Assembly: GCF_041146795.1 (NCBI RefSeq) | Contig: NC_135180.1 | Location: forward strand, 34,092,794-34,156,793 | Direction: 5' to 3' | Length of the DNA stretch: 64,000 bases | Origin: Maylandia zebra | Lineage: Eukaryota; Chordata; Actinopteri; Cichliformes; Cichlidae | Shown: in pieces, positions 23,701 through 36,300 of the stretch | Numbering within the stretch: the first letter of the stretch is position 1 | How the letters are laid out: each line of letters starts with the position of its first letter | Made by a program: the position numbers and the translations under genes | The notes under the pieces: generated by a model | What the model saw: only the letters and a program-made list of their open reading frames with translations | Told to the model about the DNA's origin: nothing | The model's database searches: none

Positions 23701-25308
23701 ATGCCCTGCAAACTGAGATTTCGGCTTTGTAATAGAACCAATACTGCGCAATTGGCTTCCATGAAACGAATGTTTCCAAATGACACATTTACATGCATAT
23801 GTTTTTGTAAGTTAATTTGTAACACTCTCACATCAGCTGTCCTTGGTTTGCAGAGCTGTTTCCTCTTCTCACCAACTTTTTAGTTGTCCTTTGTCCCCCT
23901 CCCCACCTTTACTGAAGTCTCCCTCCTCTCCTGTGTCTGTTTAAACAAATGTTTCCTCCATGTTCCCTTGGAGGTAATTTTTGTTCCCTTTACCCTACCA
24001 TCTGCTTCATTATCTGCTCTTAGTTTCTCTGATGTACTTTTCCCCTGTACAATAGTAATTAGTTTTCATTTTGTCTTCCGGTGGTGTGGCTGCTTTGGTC
24101 TTCACTACAACCCCCTCCCCCTCTTTCTCTCTCTCCCATCCTTTTTTTGCTGGATGGGCTGTCTCTTTCCTGTGGTCATCACTGCCACTCTTGAAGCCAA
24201 CTTTACTCTCCCTGAGCCTTGCGACTTCCTGGAGGCAGTGACGTACGTCGAGCTGCAGCGCGACGAGGCTGAAAAGTTGATGAAGCAGTACAATGAGGAG
24301 GGCCGCAAAGCTGGCCCACCCCCTGAGAAACGCTTTGATAACAGGTCTGGTGGGTTCCGTGGCCGCGGAGGTGGTAGCTTCCAGCGGTATGACAACCGTG
24401 ATGGAGCTCGTGGCAGCTACCAGAACCGCAGTGGGGATGGAGGCAGTGGATACAGAGGAGGTAAGAACTCTTAAATATTATTTATTTTTTTGATAATTTC
24501 AAACTAGAAAGTTGGAACTTTCAGGTTAACATATTTTTCCTGAACACTTAATGATCTCAGTTTAACAAATGTTGCACCTGCTTTCTTCCTTTGACTTTTA
24601 CGTTGGCACAGCATTTTTGTAAAATAAAATTGTTCAATAAATGTCTGTAGATATTTCATCTTTTTGTTGCGTTTTACAGGCTACAATCGTGGCAGCTATA
24701 ACCAGAACAGGTGGGGCAACAGCTACCGTGACGGAGGCTCTGATGCACGAAGTGGATATAACCGCAGTCAGCAGTCAGGGGGAAGCTACAGAACTGCACC
24801 CTCTTACAACAAAGGAGGATACAACCAGGTACTTAATATGATTCATTTATGGATAAAACACCATAAATTATAAAATGGGGGAAAAAATTATATCATTGTA
24901 TTCTTCTTCACCCTCAGGGCTACAGCCAGAGCTACAATCAAGGGTACAACCAGGGCAACTACAACCAGAATTACTACAGCAACTACAGTCAGTACCCAGC
25001 ATACAGTCAGAGCTACAGCCAGACACCTGCCACTGGTCAGACGTACAACCACCAGCAGCAGCAACCACAACAGCAACCACAACAGCAGCCACAGCAGAGC
25101 TACAACCAGCAGTATCAGCAGGTACCACTAACGTCCATTTTTGGCCCTATGAACTCAGCCCGTTACTTCAATAGAGCCCAGTGGCAGAAATCCTAATGAA
25201 TTCACTTTAGTAGTAATCGATCTGATGGTGGCCAAGTTTTATCCAAAGTTTTCACTGTAGAAAAACTGAATCACAAAGTTCACAACTTTAAAACAGTGTT
25301 CAGCCTTT

Positions 25309-25351
<43 letters not shown>

Positions 25352-25565
25352 CCACCTTTAAGGCTTTGGAAAGGGTTTAATGATCATGAAGTATCTCAAA
25401 CTTGTAAACATACTTTTAACTCTAAATGCTTCTTGCTTTGATTTACAGTATGCTCAGCAGTGGCAGCAGTACTACCAGAATCAGAACCAGTGGAATCAAT
25501 ATTACAGCCAGTATGGCAGCTATCCTGGACAAGGCAGCCAAGGCTCATCTTCTGGTTCCCAGTAG
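17723..25565 (+). CDS. hnrnpul1: hnrnpul1, heterogeneous nuclear ribonucleoprotein U-like 1 (complete)
   Basis: Nuclear RNA-binding protein of the hnRNP U family, involved in mRNA processing/export and DNA end resection. Coding exons: 17723-17960, 18181-18468, 18792-19002, 19102-19175, 19468-19607, 19958-20057, 20144-20256, 20440-20706, 20896-21018, 21136-21264, 23310-23478, 24197-24460, 24680-24828, 24918-25121, 25449-25565; phases are continuous, 861 residues (human 856). Domains: SAP 3-37 ('[20 protein letters not shown]'), acidic Glu/Asp/Gln region to about 250, SPRY from 271 ('[20 protein letters not shown]') to about 465, P-loop kinase-like domain with Walker A 'GLPACGKTT' at 483-491, RGG-rich segment after '[11 protein letters not shown]', and a Tyr/Gln/Ser-rich low-complexity tail. 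UL1 rather than hnRNPU or UL2 is supported by the N-terminus and '[10 protein letters not shown]'. Confidence 0.97.
21265..23309 (+). other. hnrnpul1 intron 11 (2.0 kb)
   Basis: No exon or recognised mobile element. It contains a 27-base T run at 22100-22126. The open frame over 21265-21435 is read-through of the preceding exon. Confidence 0.5.
25122..25196 (+). other. hnrnpul1: In-frame extension after hnrnpul1 exon 14 (possible intron-retention C-terminus)
   Basis: If the donor CAG|GTACCA at 25121/25122 is not used, the frame continues for 24 codons to TAA at 25194-25196, ending in '[18 protein letters not shown]'. The peptide is not low-complexity and differs from the normal 'YAQQWQQYY…' end. 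Whether it is expressed is unknown. Confidence 0.3.
25307..25351. repeat. (TTTC)n microsatellite
   Basis: About 11 uninterrupted TTTC units in the last hnrnpul1 intron, about 100 bp upstream of the final acceptor at 25448. Confidence 0.95.
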
Positions 25566-26327
25566 CTTCCTTCCTGCATCTGTACCTGCATCCACCTGTG
25601 TCCTGAACACCTCTGATAACTGCAGAAGATTGATTTTTGTACAGTCCCACATTGTGTCTCCAACCATAACATCCTCCATCTGATTTAACACAGTAGCCTT
25701 CATTTGCCATCAATCCGTGTACACCTAAATTACATACAGTTTGATGTCTTTTCATTATTTTTACTGAATTAAGTCTTATTCTAAGCAGTGACCGTGAAGT
25801 GGTAGATGATAGGTATCAAGACATTTAATGAATGTTATTGATAATGCATTCAGTGTGGATGTATGAAATCCACATTTACTACAGATTGAAGAGGTAATTG
25901 TACATTTCATAGTGTGAAGAAGGCAGGAAAAGTACAGCAAACCCTGAATACTTTTGCTTGCTTTGAGAAGAACAAAATGCATGCTTTTTACATCCATGAC
26001 CCTGTCCTGTCTTGCTTTTTAATTTTCAGTTACCGATTTTACATTTTATTTACTGCAATAGACACCAAGCATTATGAAACACGTTTTTTAAATAGGTGTT
26101 GATGCTGTAGTATTTAATCCAGTCTTTGATTGAGAAAAATATTTTGCCACTCTTGACTAGTTCTATGTGCAGGGTTGTTTTTTTCTTTTCTTTTTTTCCA
26201 TCCCTTTGTGATTGCGCATTTTGTCTTGTAGTTTAATCCTATTCTTTTCAAACAATTTGTTTTCTACCTGAAAATGAAAATCAGATTTTGATCAGTTACG
26301 CAAACTGTCTTGTCTTTATACAATAAA
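25566..26327 (+). terminator. hnrnpul1: hnrnpul1 3' UTR and poly(A) signal (AATAAA at 26322-26327)
   Basis: After the TAG at 25563-25565 no frame is conserved. The first strong AATAAA is at 26322 in 'tacaataaatgcagttg', followed by a T/GT-rich stretch near 26335-26360. This suggests a 3' UTR of about 0.76 kb. The extent is inferred. Confidence 0.5.
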
Positions 26328-26329
26328 TG

Positions 26330-27307
26330 CAGTTGTATATGCCTGTAATTGTTAATGTCCTTTTGTTCCCCTTCAGTGAAGTCAGACACAACACATACTG
26401 TCTGATTAATCATTGATATGTTTTTCGACTTTTTTTCCCAACATTTGTAAGTCATGGACAAAACAAAAGGAAGCGTTTAGCTAAAAACCATATGCCAAGT
26501 TTGGACCATATGCATGTGCAGTCAAAAACATTGGGAAGGAAATGAACATTTTAAACTGTAGTCATGATGGCCGATTAGGCTTAACAAGCTCCTTTTGCTA
26601 TTCAAATGGGCAATATAGATGATGAAGTTTCAATAACAAATACTTTGTGATTTTCCACTAACTTTTTCTGACAGCTTAATTGAGTAAAAAACATATGAAA
26701 TCCAATATTGCCATTTAGAATTTGATGTGCAAAACTCTACTACCAACTGGGCTAACAGATGCTAAGGTAAAACTCGATAATATAACTTTTTGACACGCGA
26801 TAAATTGATACATTAGCTGTTTGTATATCAAATATCCAATCAACAGCCAAATAAATAACAGTTAAAATAGTTTTCCATTCTTTCCAAATTGACGAGTTGT
26901 CATATAGCTGCCAGTGTTACAATTAACCACAGTTTTGTTGAGGTTAGTGTTAATTTCCTACCCTGCATGTGTATATATTGTATGATCAGGAAAAGCCTGC
27001 CTATAGGTTGGCATAAATTAGGAAGTAAGGTGGTTTAGCACCAGAAAACCAAGGCACCAGTTCAAAACAATACGAGGTGTTCCTCAGTAGGAAAATCCAT
27101 GTTTCTTAGCCGGATAACCAATAAAATAGCAGTGACAAAGATCAAATGAAAAACATCACACAACCATGCTTGAAACACAAATGAGTCCTTTGCTGGCCTT
27201 CTAAAATAAGTGGCCAGTAAATAGTATCAGTTCAACACGAGTCAGACACAGCTTTGTCCAAAAAATGTGTTTGTGTCTGTGCTTTGTCCATGTGGGGAAA
27301 TGAGTGC
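26330..27307. other. Intergenic space between tail-to-tail hnrnpul1 and rasgrp4
   Basis: About 1 kb, AT-rich, presumably including the rasgrp4 3' UTR on the minus strand. No gene, tandem array or recognised element is seen. Confidence 0.5.
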
Positions 27308-30300
27308 TCAGTCTGGCTCCCTGCTTTTGTCTTTGTACAGATGCAGCTCCTCCATCTTCTCCTGCAGGAAGGAAACAGGCATGGAGCAGCGGGTTCTGTG
27401 TGGTAGAGTGCTGACCTGGAAAACAAATGTCAAATTAATCATAAAGAAACTAGTCACTGTTTGTTTTTCTCATTTCACAAAGTCTTGCAAAGTGTTTTAA
27501 ACTGCACTTGTAATGCTTTAACTCTGAAAGTAGTGCCTAAAATATGAGGTAGTAAAGTCTCAGCAGTCAGATGGACAAGCTGGACACAAAAAAGGATTAT
27601 TTTGCTGTTTTATAACAGCATGCATGAAAACGACAGTAGAGGGAGTCATTCAAAGTTGTACATATGGAGTCCAAGCTCACAGTATTCTTAACGGAGTTAT
27701 CATTTTGTACTGTGTCTGGTAGCAACTCAAAGTTTTTAATCTTAAATGAATCCTTGCTGTATTATTTCATTATGCAATCATGGCATTTTTCACATATAAA
27801 CAGGATCACAGAGAAGAAAAGGTTAAGAAACACTTCCTTTCTGAATGATCACTTTGCAGGAACTTGCACCATTTCTCACCTTTCTCAGTGATGGACGAGA
27901 GTGAAGGTGGTTTCCCTTTTTGTCCTTCTTCTCAGGTGTCCAAACTCCAGGATCCGTCTGAGTGGAGCGGTCGGACAGTACTGATTCACTGGTGTTACTT
28001 TTCCAGTCAGATGTACCCTTATGGTGCTCTGTTTCATTACTCAGGGGAAAAACAAAGGTCTCCTCTTCCGAACCTGACCAGAAAAAATAATAATATTAAA
28101 TAATAATTTTAGAGACTTTTTACTGACAGAAGACAGTGTGTGCTTTGCGGACTGTATATGAAGAAGAAAGGACGCACTCCAGCTGTTGCCCTTGGTTCTT
28201 AAATCAGGTGCGGGGGTGCATGGACAGGACCCAGTCGTGTTTTTGTGTTTCTTCAAGCACTCAATACCCACCAGATCTCTACAGTGTCTGTGGCAGTTTA
28301 TCCCACAGTCTGGAAGACAGAGAAAATGTTAAGCTTTTAAAGCACTACCACTTTAAGGATTCGTTCACTCAGATTAAGAAAACGTTTTGTGGATTATCCA
28401 GAGTAATCAGACCATTGTTTTTGGAACAACATAGCCTATTTCAGTGTTGACGTGTAATTTTGTAATGCTTTTAGCGTTACAAACTAAATTACTTCAATAG
28501 CAGAGGAAATGTCAAGAGGCCACATGTTCAGGGAATTGTCCTCTTAAACTCTGTCTTATTCTATTGGGCAAATTCTTGCTCAGATCAAGCTGATTACTCT
28601 TGACAGTTGATTAGAAGGTTAAGATCTCTGATCGTAGAGGTTTATTTTTGTGTTTCTGAGCCTACCTTTACAGTGGTAGCCCTGTTTGGTGACACCCCAT
28701 AGCTGCAAGATATGACAAATTACAATTTGACTAAATTTCTACAAAACCCAAAACAATGAGAAAAAAGAAACAAACAACAAACAAAGCTAATGACACTCAC
28801 AAAGCCTCTACATATATCACAGAATGTTGGTCGTTTGTATGTGGTTTCATGGAAGTTATGCGCGTCATTGAAGTTGTACCCCAACTTGGCACATACGGAC
28901 ATTCCCCTCATGAAGTAAGAGGTGATTTCTTCACGGCTGATTTGTCCCTCCCTAGGCAGAAAATTTTCCAAAGTGCAACATAGATGTAAGTAAGTTGTCC
29001 TTTCTCTGATTTGCATTTAGGTCATGACGAGAGGCCCGCGTGTGAGCTGCAGCTTCCTCACCTGTCAGTTTCTTGAGTACAGAAGGAGAAGGGGAAGTTG
29101 GCTGCTATTTTTTCAAATTCCTCCAGCGAAATGTAGCCATCCTGATTGTGGTCATAATTCTTCATTATGGACTGCAGGGGGCAACAGAACGATCAGATAT
29201 TCAGTTCCACTTGTCAAGGAACAGTTTGCTAGTTCTGCTTTAGGCTGCCAAGTAATAAGGAAGTGAGAGACATCAGGTTGTTGCAAAGTCACATACTCAC
29301 ATCCACCATCTGTTTGACGTGTTTAGATATGGTGTCGGGGTCGAGCCTGGGGGTGACTCCTGAACCCCACTCTGCCACTACTGGGGGTTTAACTGGAGCT
29401 ACAGGCTGTGGACAAACAGATGCAGCAATGAGACACGAAGACTGTCAGACAAGCAAAAATGCACACACCCACCACATAATACACTTCCCTAACGTACAGC
29501 GCTTTGATGTGGCTAACTTTGATGTATTTAAGCACTGCGTCTCTGCTTTTGTTTTGAAGAACACGTTACACCCACAGAAAGTGCGCAAATGTCCACCCGC
29601 TTATAAGAAGAGGTTAAAGTAAGTGTGAACCTGTGTACCGTTACAAAGAGCTTCACTTCAGCTCTACTGACCTGAACCTTGGGGTTCTTGGGTTCCTTGG
29701 CATATGAGAGTTCATATATCTCATCCTCAGTGTAGTATAAATCTAGGGAGAGCTGAAACATTAACACAGAACAGAATTTCAGATGTTTGTGACTTCGTGC
29801 TATCTAACTTTGTAAAAATCCCCTTCTTGTTTCTTGTTCTAGTACCGTGAGCAGATGCAGCAGGTCTTTGTTGGCCTCAAAGGGTGGTGTACAGCTGTGG
29901 AGGGCCAGCAGGTCATTAATGTTGCTATAGAGGTGCTGCAGCTTGCTCAGGTTGATTTTTTCCTCATCTATGTAGTCCGGCAAGGCCTCATTCAGCGAGA
30001 TCAGATCCTTTAGATGGACACCCAAAATGGGAACCTTGAAGCCGGTGCACTCATTGTAAACCCGACGGTAGTTGCTGTAATTACTCCGCGACGAGAGCAG
30101 CTCTGTCATTTCACTGAGAGCCTGACAGAAAATAAAGATTGACAAATAGTGATTAAAAAATATATATTTTTAAAATATTTAACTAAGCCTTTTTTTTTTG
30201 TTTAAATGGAAAACAGTGAATCGTCTAAGAGTAATCTAAGATATGGCAAACCTTTGCACACGTTTGTCTAGAAACAGCTGGCTAGCTGTGATGAGACCAT

Positions 30301-33300
30301 ACAGCTAAAAATGTAAAAAATCTATAAAAACTCTTCAGGATATGACAAAGCAACCCCAAGAGGGCAGTTGAAGGTGTTGTCCCACACAGGAAAAACAAGA
30401 GGTAAAAATGCAATGTGTACCAAACACTTCTCTGAGTTAATGTTACGCCCCAAAACATTCTTTCTCATATGTACAGTAAGTTTAGTTGATGTGTATGACA
30501 TGCAAATATCACTTTTTGAATGCCACCATATCTAACAAAAGATAAAGAATTACCAGAAACACCACTTACTGGGTTAGCAGGTGAAGAAACAGACATTGCA
30601 ATGATTAAGCAAAGCAATGTCTAAACGTTTACACCCTTGTGGCGTGACAGGCACTAACACTGACTCATGATTACACGCAATATTTAAAATACCTTAGTGA
30701 CATCAGGAGGCAGCAGGTTAGAAGTGTCTTTGAGGCGGGAGATTGAACTGTGACAGAGGCCTCCAGTTACGGCCATGAGAGTGTTAAAGTTTTGCAGAGA
30801 TCGAAGTTTCTAAATGGAAAAGAGCATAAGAAATAACTGTAAATTAGAAAAAGTGCACCTGAAACAGTAGACCTGGCAGCCAAACCAAAATGCGTCTTAG
30901 CTCTTATTTCAGTTTTTGTGATGTTGCCTCCCCAGGTACTTTACCTGAGCCACATGAATGAACTTGGTGAAGACCTGGGCTCTCTGCTGGGCTGTGTGTC
31001 TGCTAAGAATCATCAGCTGGACCCACTGGGAGACCCCATTACACATCATCACTGAACGCTCCAAAGCAGGATTGTCCCGGACTGAACCTCGTACTACATA
31101 GCTGCGGTAATCCAAGAACTGTCCGATTAGAAAAGAGTTCAAGCAATAAAGGTTATTCGTAATTTTAACATTTTGAATCATTTTCTCATAAAAATAAAAC
31201 AATATTTTATCTTCTGATTGTGGCTTCAGAGTAAAAGAAAAAGTTGTGGCACAACTTTGCAATTTCACAAACCATCTGGAACATCTGGAGGGAGCCTGAC
31301 TGTCAGTAAAACCAACAGATACGGTGACCACTATCGACTGTATGGCACCATTTACTAATACTTTGTAAAGGGACTGAGACTATAGATGTAGGTACTATTA
31401 GGCAAATTGATACACTGAAACCATTTCCCATAAAGTGTTCACACTTCCTATTGAAAGTTAGAAATGCCATCAACTACAATGCAAGTTACGCAACAGGATT
31501 TCTCACAATGTGGCAGAAAAACTTGTTCTTACAAATAACATATTACTGATAGTGTGATTAAAACAAAATGACCAATGTTCATGGAAAGTGTCACCATTTA
31601 AACTGTCAAAAATACAGTGAACCTTTAACATTTTTACAGTATAATATTTTTACTTTAACATACTTCATGCTCAGCTGTGTGTAGAATGAATGAAGATGCC
31701 ATTAAACTACACTGTTTAGCAAAAAACCTCAAACGCTGACAAAGAATGCTTAACTAAAGAGCTTTAGCTTGAATCTTAGATGATTTTATGATTTATCCAT
31801 TAATTTTGCTACTAGGCTATAATAACATCTTTACAAGAGGACTAATTATCATAACCACATAATGTACTGGTACTAATAATGATACCAAAAGTAAAACTTG
31901 TCTATGCATATTCATCAACTCTGAGTGCTTATTTCAGGACTAGGAACATCTCTGTGAGTCATGGCAACATGATGGTGTCTCATCGGGTGAAAAACCTAAG
32001 AAATAGTGAGAAGTTGTTTGGTGAACTTACTGATACATTACAGAAGTTTTTAAACTCAAGGTAGCTGAGATGCTCAGCCATCTCGTCTGGCTCCATGTGA
32101 TCGAATATTAAAGACACCTTCCTCTTCTTCACAGAAGGTGAGGGTGCCTGTGATATGTTCAGGTGAGGGCTTCTAGGAAAGGCAACAGGACAAAAATCAT
32201 CATTCTATTTATAGGATTGTTTATTGTTTATATATATATATATTTTTTTTAAACTGTTTTTAGACATATTTATATATATGCAGTTTTTCCAGGGTACAAC
32301 GGTAAATCAAACAGAAACATGACTCACAAGCAGGAGTTCTCGATGAGCTGCGAGTGTTTCTCCTCTCCTCCATCTGACCGGACCAGTGCCCACAGGTCCC
32401 CCATGGTCTGTTCAAGGTGGGGGTCCACCTCAAATACCGCTGGGAACTGGCTGATCCACTGCCTTGCCACAAAGCAAAACAGAAAACATGTTTACTACTC
32501 GCAAATAGAGCAGGATAACCAGTTCCGTCATACTCCATCATTCAACGGTCTCGAGTGTCCTTACTCACCTGGCAAGGTGGCGGATCTGTGTCCGCCTGAG
32601 TCCTCTCTTGTCGGAGGGACAGTCCTTATAAGTAAGAATAATAGTCAAGGCTCTAAACACACTGTGCAAATTATACCAAACAGTAGGGATATATACTTGA
32701 AATCTGCTTTGCAAACATGGAGTGCAAAACAAAGCCATGCTTGTTTCCTGATCTGATTAATCAACATGGGCATGTGATTGGGAGCAGTGCACCAGTGGAA
32801 CCAGAGTATTACACTGAGTGGCAGTGGAGGATATAGAGTGAGAAGTTTCTGGGCAAATGCCTCAGATGGCACAACCCAGCTGTGCATCATCAGGGTCATG
32901 TGGACCAACTGGGTCCCTCTTGGGCTGGAAGTCTTGCCCTCTGAATCTGCAAGCAAAACGGAGCAGTGGATTCACAGGAGGAGGATTAATGTGATTAAAA
33001 ACAACAAACAGTGCAATAGGCAACGAGTTTATGTCACACCAAGCAGCTCAGGTAGAGTGGAGATTTCAGACTTTCTCTAGGTATGCCTGTTTTTATCAAC
33101 AGAAATATATATTAATTATAATTTAAAGGTTCAGTACAACCAAACTACCTAGTTTTATTTTACCCTAACATTTCCCTAGGAAAGCTTTATATTATGCCAG
33201 TTAACTAGATCATTATTTTGAGTTTTTCTACTGTCACATTTCAGGACCTTTAACAGTTGATATCCAAAAAATGTATTTGTGTAATTTTAATGAACTGACT

Positions 33301-36300
33301 GATACACCAACAGAGGAGGCGATAGAGATAGAGATAGAGAGATTTGTATAGTTTAACATTGCATGGGAATGACTGGCTGGCTTCTGTAACCCAACAGAAC
33401 AAAGCTTGATTGTATGAGACTGCTCTTTGTCTCTCTCCATCCCACCCTGTCAGTTTCTCTCACCCCCACCCCCCACACTTTCCCTCATCCCTCAATTATA
33501 TAACCTTGTTGTTGTTAAAGTGTAAAACCACATGGCAAACAGAGACTGACCAAAGCAGTTTAGGCAGCGCTGTATGAGGTCATCCAGGCTGGCAGCACTG
33601 GCACTGGGAGCAGAACTGGGGCTCTGCAGGGCCCGGGTGATGTCCTGAGGACTGGGACATGTATTCCTCCTCCGGGGGCCCAGGTTTTTGCCCTTTAGCA
33701 CACCAGGACTCTCCACATTGGACTTCCTAAGAAAGTGAGACAGACAGAAAGGCAGATAGAGAGTGAAAGCGAGAGCGAGAGAGGGAGAGAAAAGGGGAGC
33801 ATAAGTAGCCTAAAAAAGTAGAACAATGTGTGACGAGATAGTTCAAGCCAGCATTAGAGGAAACACAGCTCCCCACATCTGATAAGCTCTGCTACAGCTC
33901 TGCTGCTGTCTGAGCCATCATGCACAAGCAGACTAACTGCACGCAACAGCTCAGACGCTTCTCTAAATTTGTCAAATAAGTAAAAGACTTGAAGTAGTGG
34001 GGGACTTTTCATTACTGACATTAGATGGGTGGCCAGTTGTGTCACACATTTAAATGTTGTACTGTATTTTTACTCCCGTGCTTTTAGAAACTTTATAAGA
34101 ATTAGTTTTGATCGGGATTTTTTTTTTTTCTTTAATTGCAGGTGCTAATGGTGACATAGGCCAGAGCAACTTTTATTTTTAAACTCCTATTAATGTCACG
34201 GAAAATCTGGAACAGACAACATGAGAGATTAAATAAGGCATAGTGACTGCTATAAGTCCTTTTGTTTTTGATAAGTGGTACTGAAGTTACAAAAAAATCT
34301 ATAAGTCTAAAAAAGTAAAACATCAAAACATATTTGGATGCTGTTAGTATAAAAATACATCACCCATCAGTTTTTATAAGACACTGAAATTATGCTTTCT
34401 TGTTGTCGAAAACAAAATAGATTTGCCACATCTCACAAGTAAACTAGGCAAGAACGGAAGATCTCTCTTTGATTCACCTCGCAGCCTATAGATACAGTAT
34501 GTAACCACAAGACCCATTTGTTTTAGTAATCATACACTGGTGACTGGTGTCCTGCTACTGATGTGGCAGAACGCTGATGCAAATTTTCCCTTTTTTGGAC
34601 TTCAATGGAAATTTGCAACTGAGGAGAATCCAGCCTAGTCATAGCATATAGGCCATCCCTTTGTGCATACTTTATGCTGAAGCTGGACTGATGCTAAGTG
34701 CGAGTAGAGTTACAAAAACAACTTTTTAGACAACAAAGATAAGGGAGAGATACTACATTTTATGCTTAAACACAACAGTTTTCTGTTTCATGATTATGTT
34801 GATGCTTCCTCTTCAGATCAGTGGCTCAGTTGTGCAATATCTGACCGTGTTTCACAATAACCAGTGAAATTCTTAACTTTTTTATTGGTTTCTATTCTTT
34901 GCTTTTTCATCTACATTTTAACTGGTATAGTTACCTCAGTTTTGCAAGAGACTTAAGAGAAGTCTAGATCCACAATTACCAAACATTAATGAAACTACAT
35001 TTTGCAACAAACCTGCCCATTAAGAGTGTCTGTCATTTTTTTTTTAAAGGTGGTGAAGCTTTGTGTTGCACTTAAGACATTTTGTATTCGTGCATCTGAG
35101 CAAACACTGAGTAGTATGTAACCAATATGAAACTGTCAGTCTATACTGCAGATAATGTGATGAAATTGCCAGGAAACAACTGTGAGTTCAGAGAACTGGT
35201 GACAAGTTCCCTGAATGACCAGACCTACATCCCCTTCTTTTAACCTAAGCACTCAGCTTATTTCCCCAACCCACTCACCACATTGGTACATTCTCATATA
35301 GTTTATGCATTACTAAACATACACCTGCACCCACTGTCCAGACACTCAAAAACATATAAAATGGCAGAACACTTATAGATACACAGGAACATGTGGTGAC
35401 ATTCACTTATCTATTTATACCACAAGCTGCCTGTACGTGCTGTTCCATCTAGTCATCACGCAACATATTTCACTCTCAGAGACATCTAGACTCAAAACAT
35501 TAGGGCAGGGGTGGGCAATCTCAGTCCACGAGGGCCGGTGTCCCTGCAGGTTTTAGATCTCACCTTGGGTCAACACACCTGAATCACATGATTAGTTCGT
35601 TACCAGGCCTCTGGAGAACTTCAGGACATGTTGAGGAACTAATTTAGCCATTTAAATCAGCTGTGTTGGTTCGAGGACACATCTATAACCTGCAGGGACA
35701 CCGGCCCTCGTGGACTGAGATTGCCCACCCCTGCATTAGGGGGATGTCAGTGATGAACCAGACTCCATCACTCTTCTTCCTCGTACTCAGGCTCCAGGTG
35801 ACTGGTTTGGAAACCTGCTGGGCAACAAAGATCTGCCTCTTGTGCTCCTCCCCTCTGCCTCATTACACAGTCTGGCTACTGAATTCAAAACACTAACATT
35901 AACAGCACAGCATGCAACATTTTCAACAAATATATTTTAAGGAGAGGAAAGCTTGTGAAATCAAGATGCCTCTGTCATTTTATCTATACTTAGCTGCCTT
36001 TTAGGTTTCTGCAAAAGTGTACTGTGAAACTTAAATCTCATGCTGGGTAAGGTCTTTGCTTTAAGTTAAGCTGTTACATTCTGTAGAGACTGTGAAGTCC
36101 ATCGATTAAAAAAACAATGCAATTTGGGATTTTGACTATGCAGATAACACTGACTTAAAGATATTACCTGATCCAGATTGAAAATGAACCAATAATCACC
36201 TAATTCGTTAACAGTCTCAATAAATTATGAGAATATCTATTCTATGTTCTCAAGTGTTTCCAAGTCCGTTATTTCTTTTACGTGTTTGGATTGAAGTATG

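Noticed and set aside
23884..24196. Upstream part of a 196-codon open frame ending in the hnrnpul1 RGG region
   Set aside because: The 'KANFTLPEP' junction shows the exon begins at 24197 after '…cttgaag'; the earlier codons are pyrimidine-rich intron.
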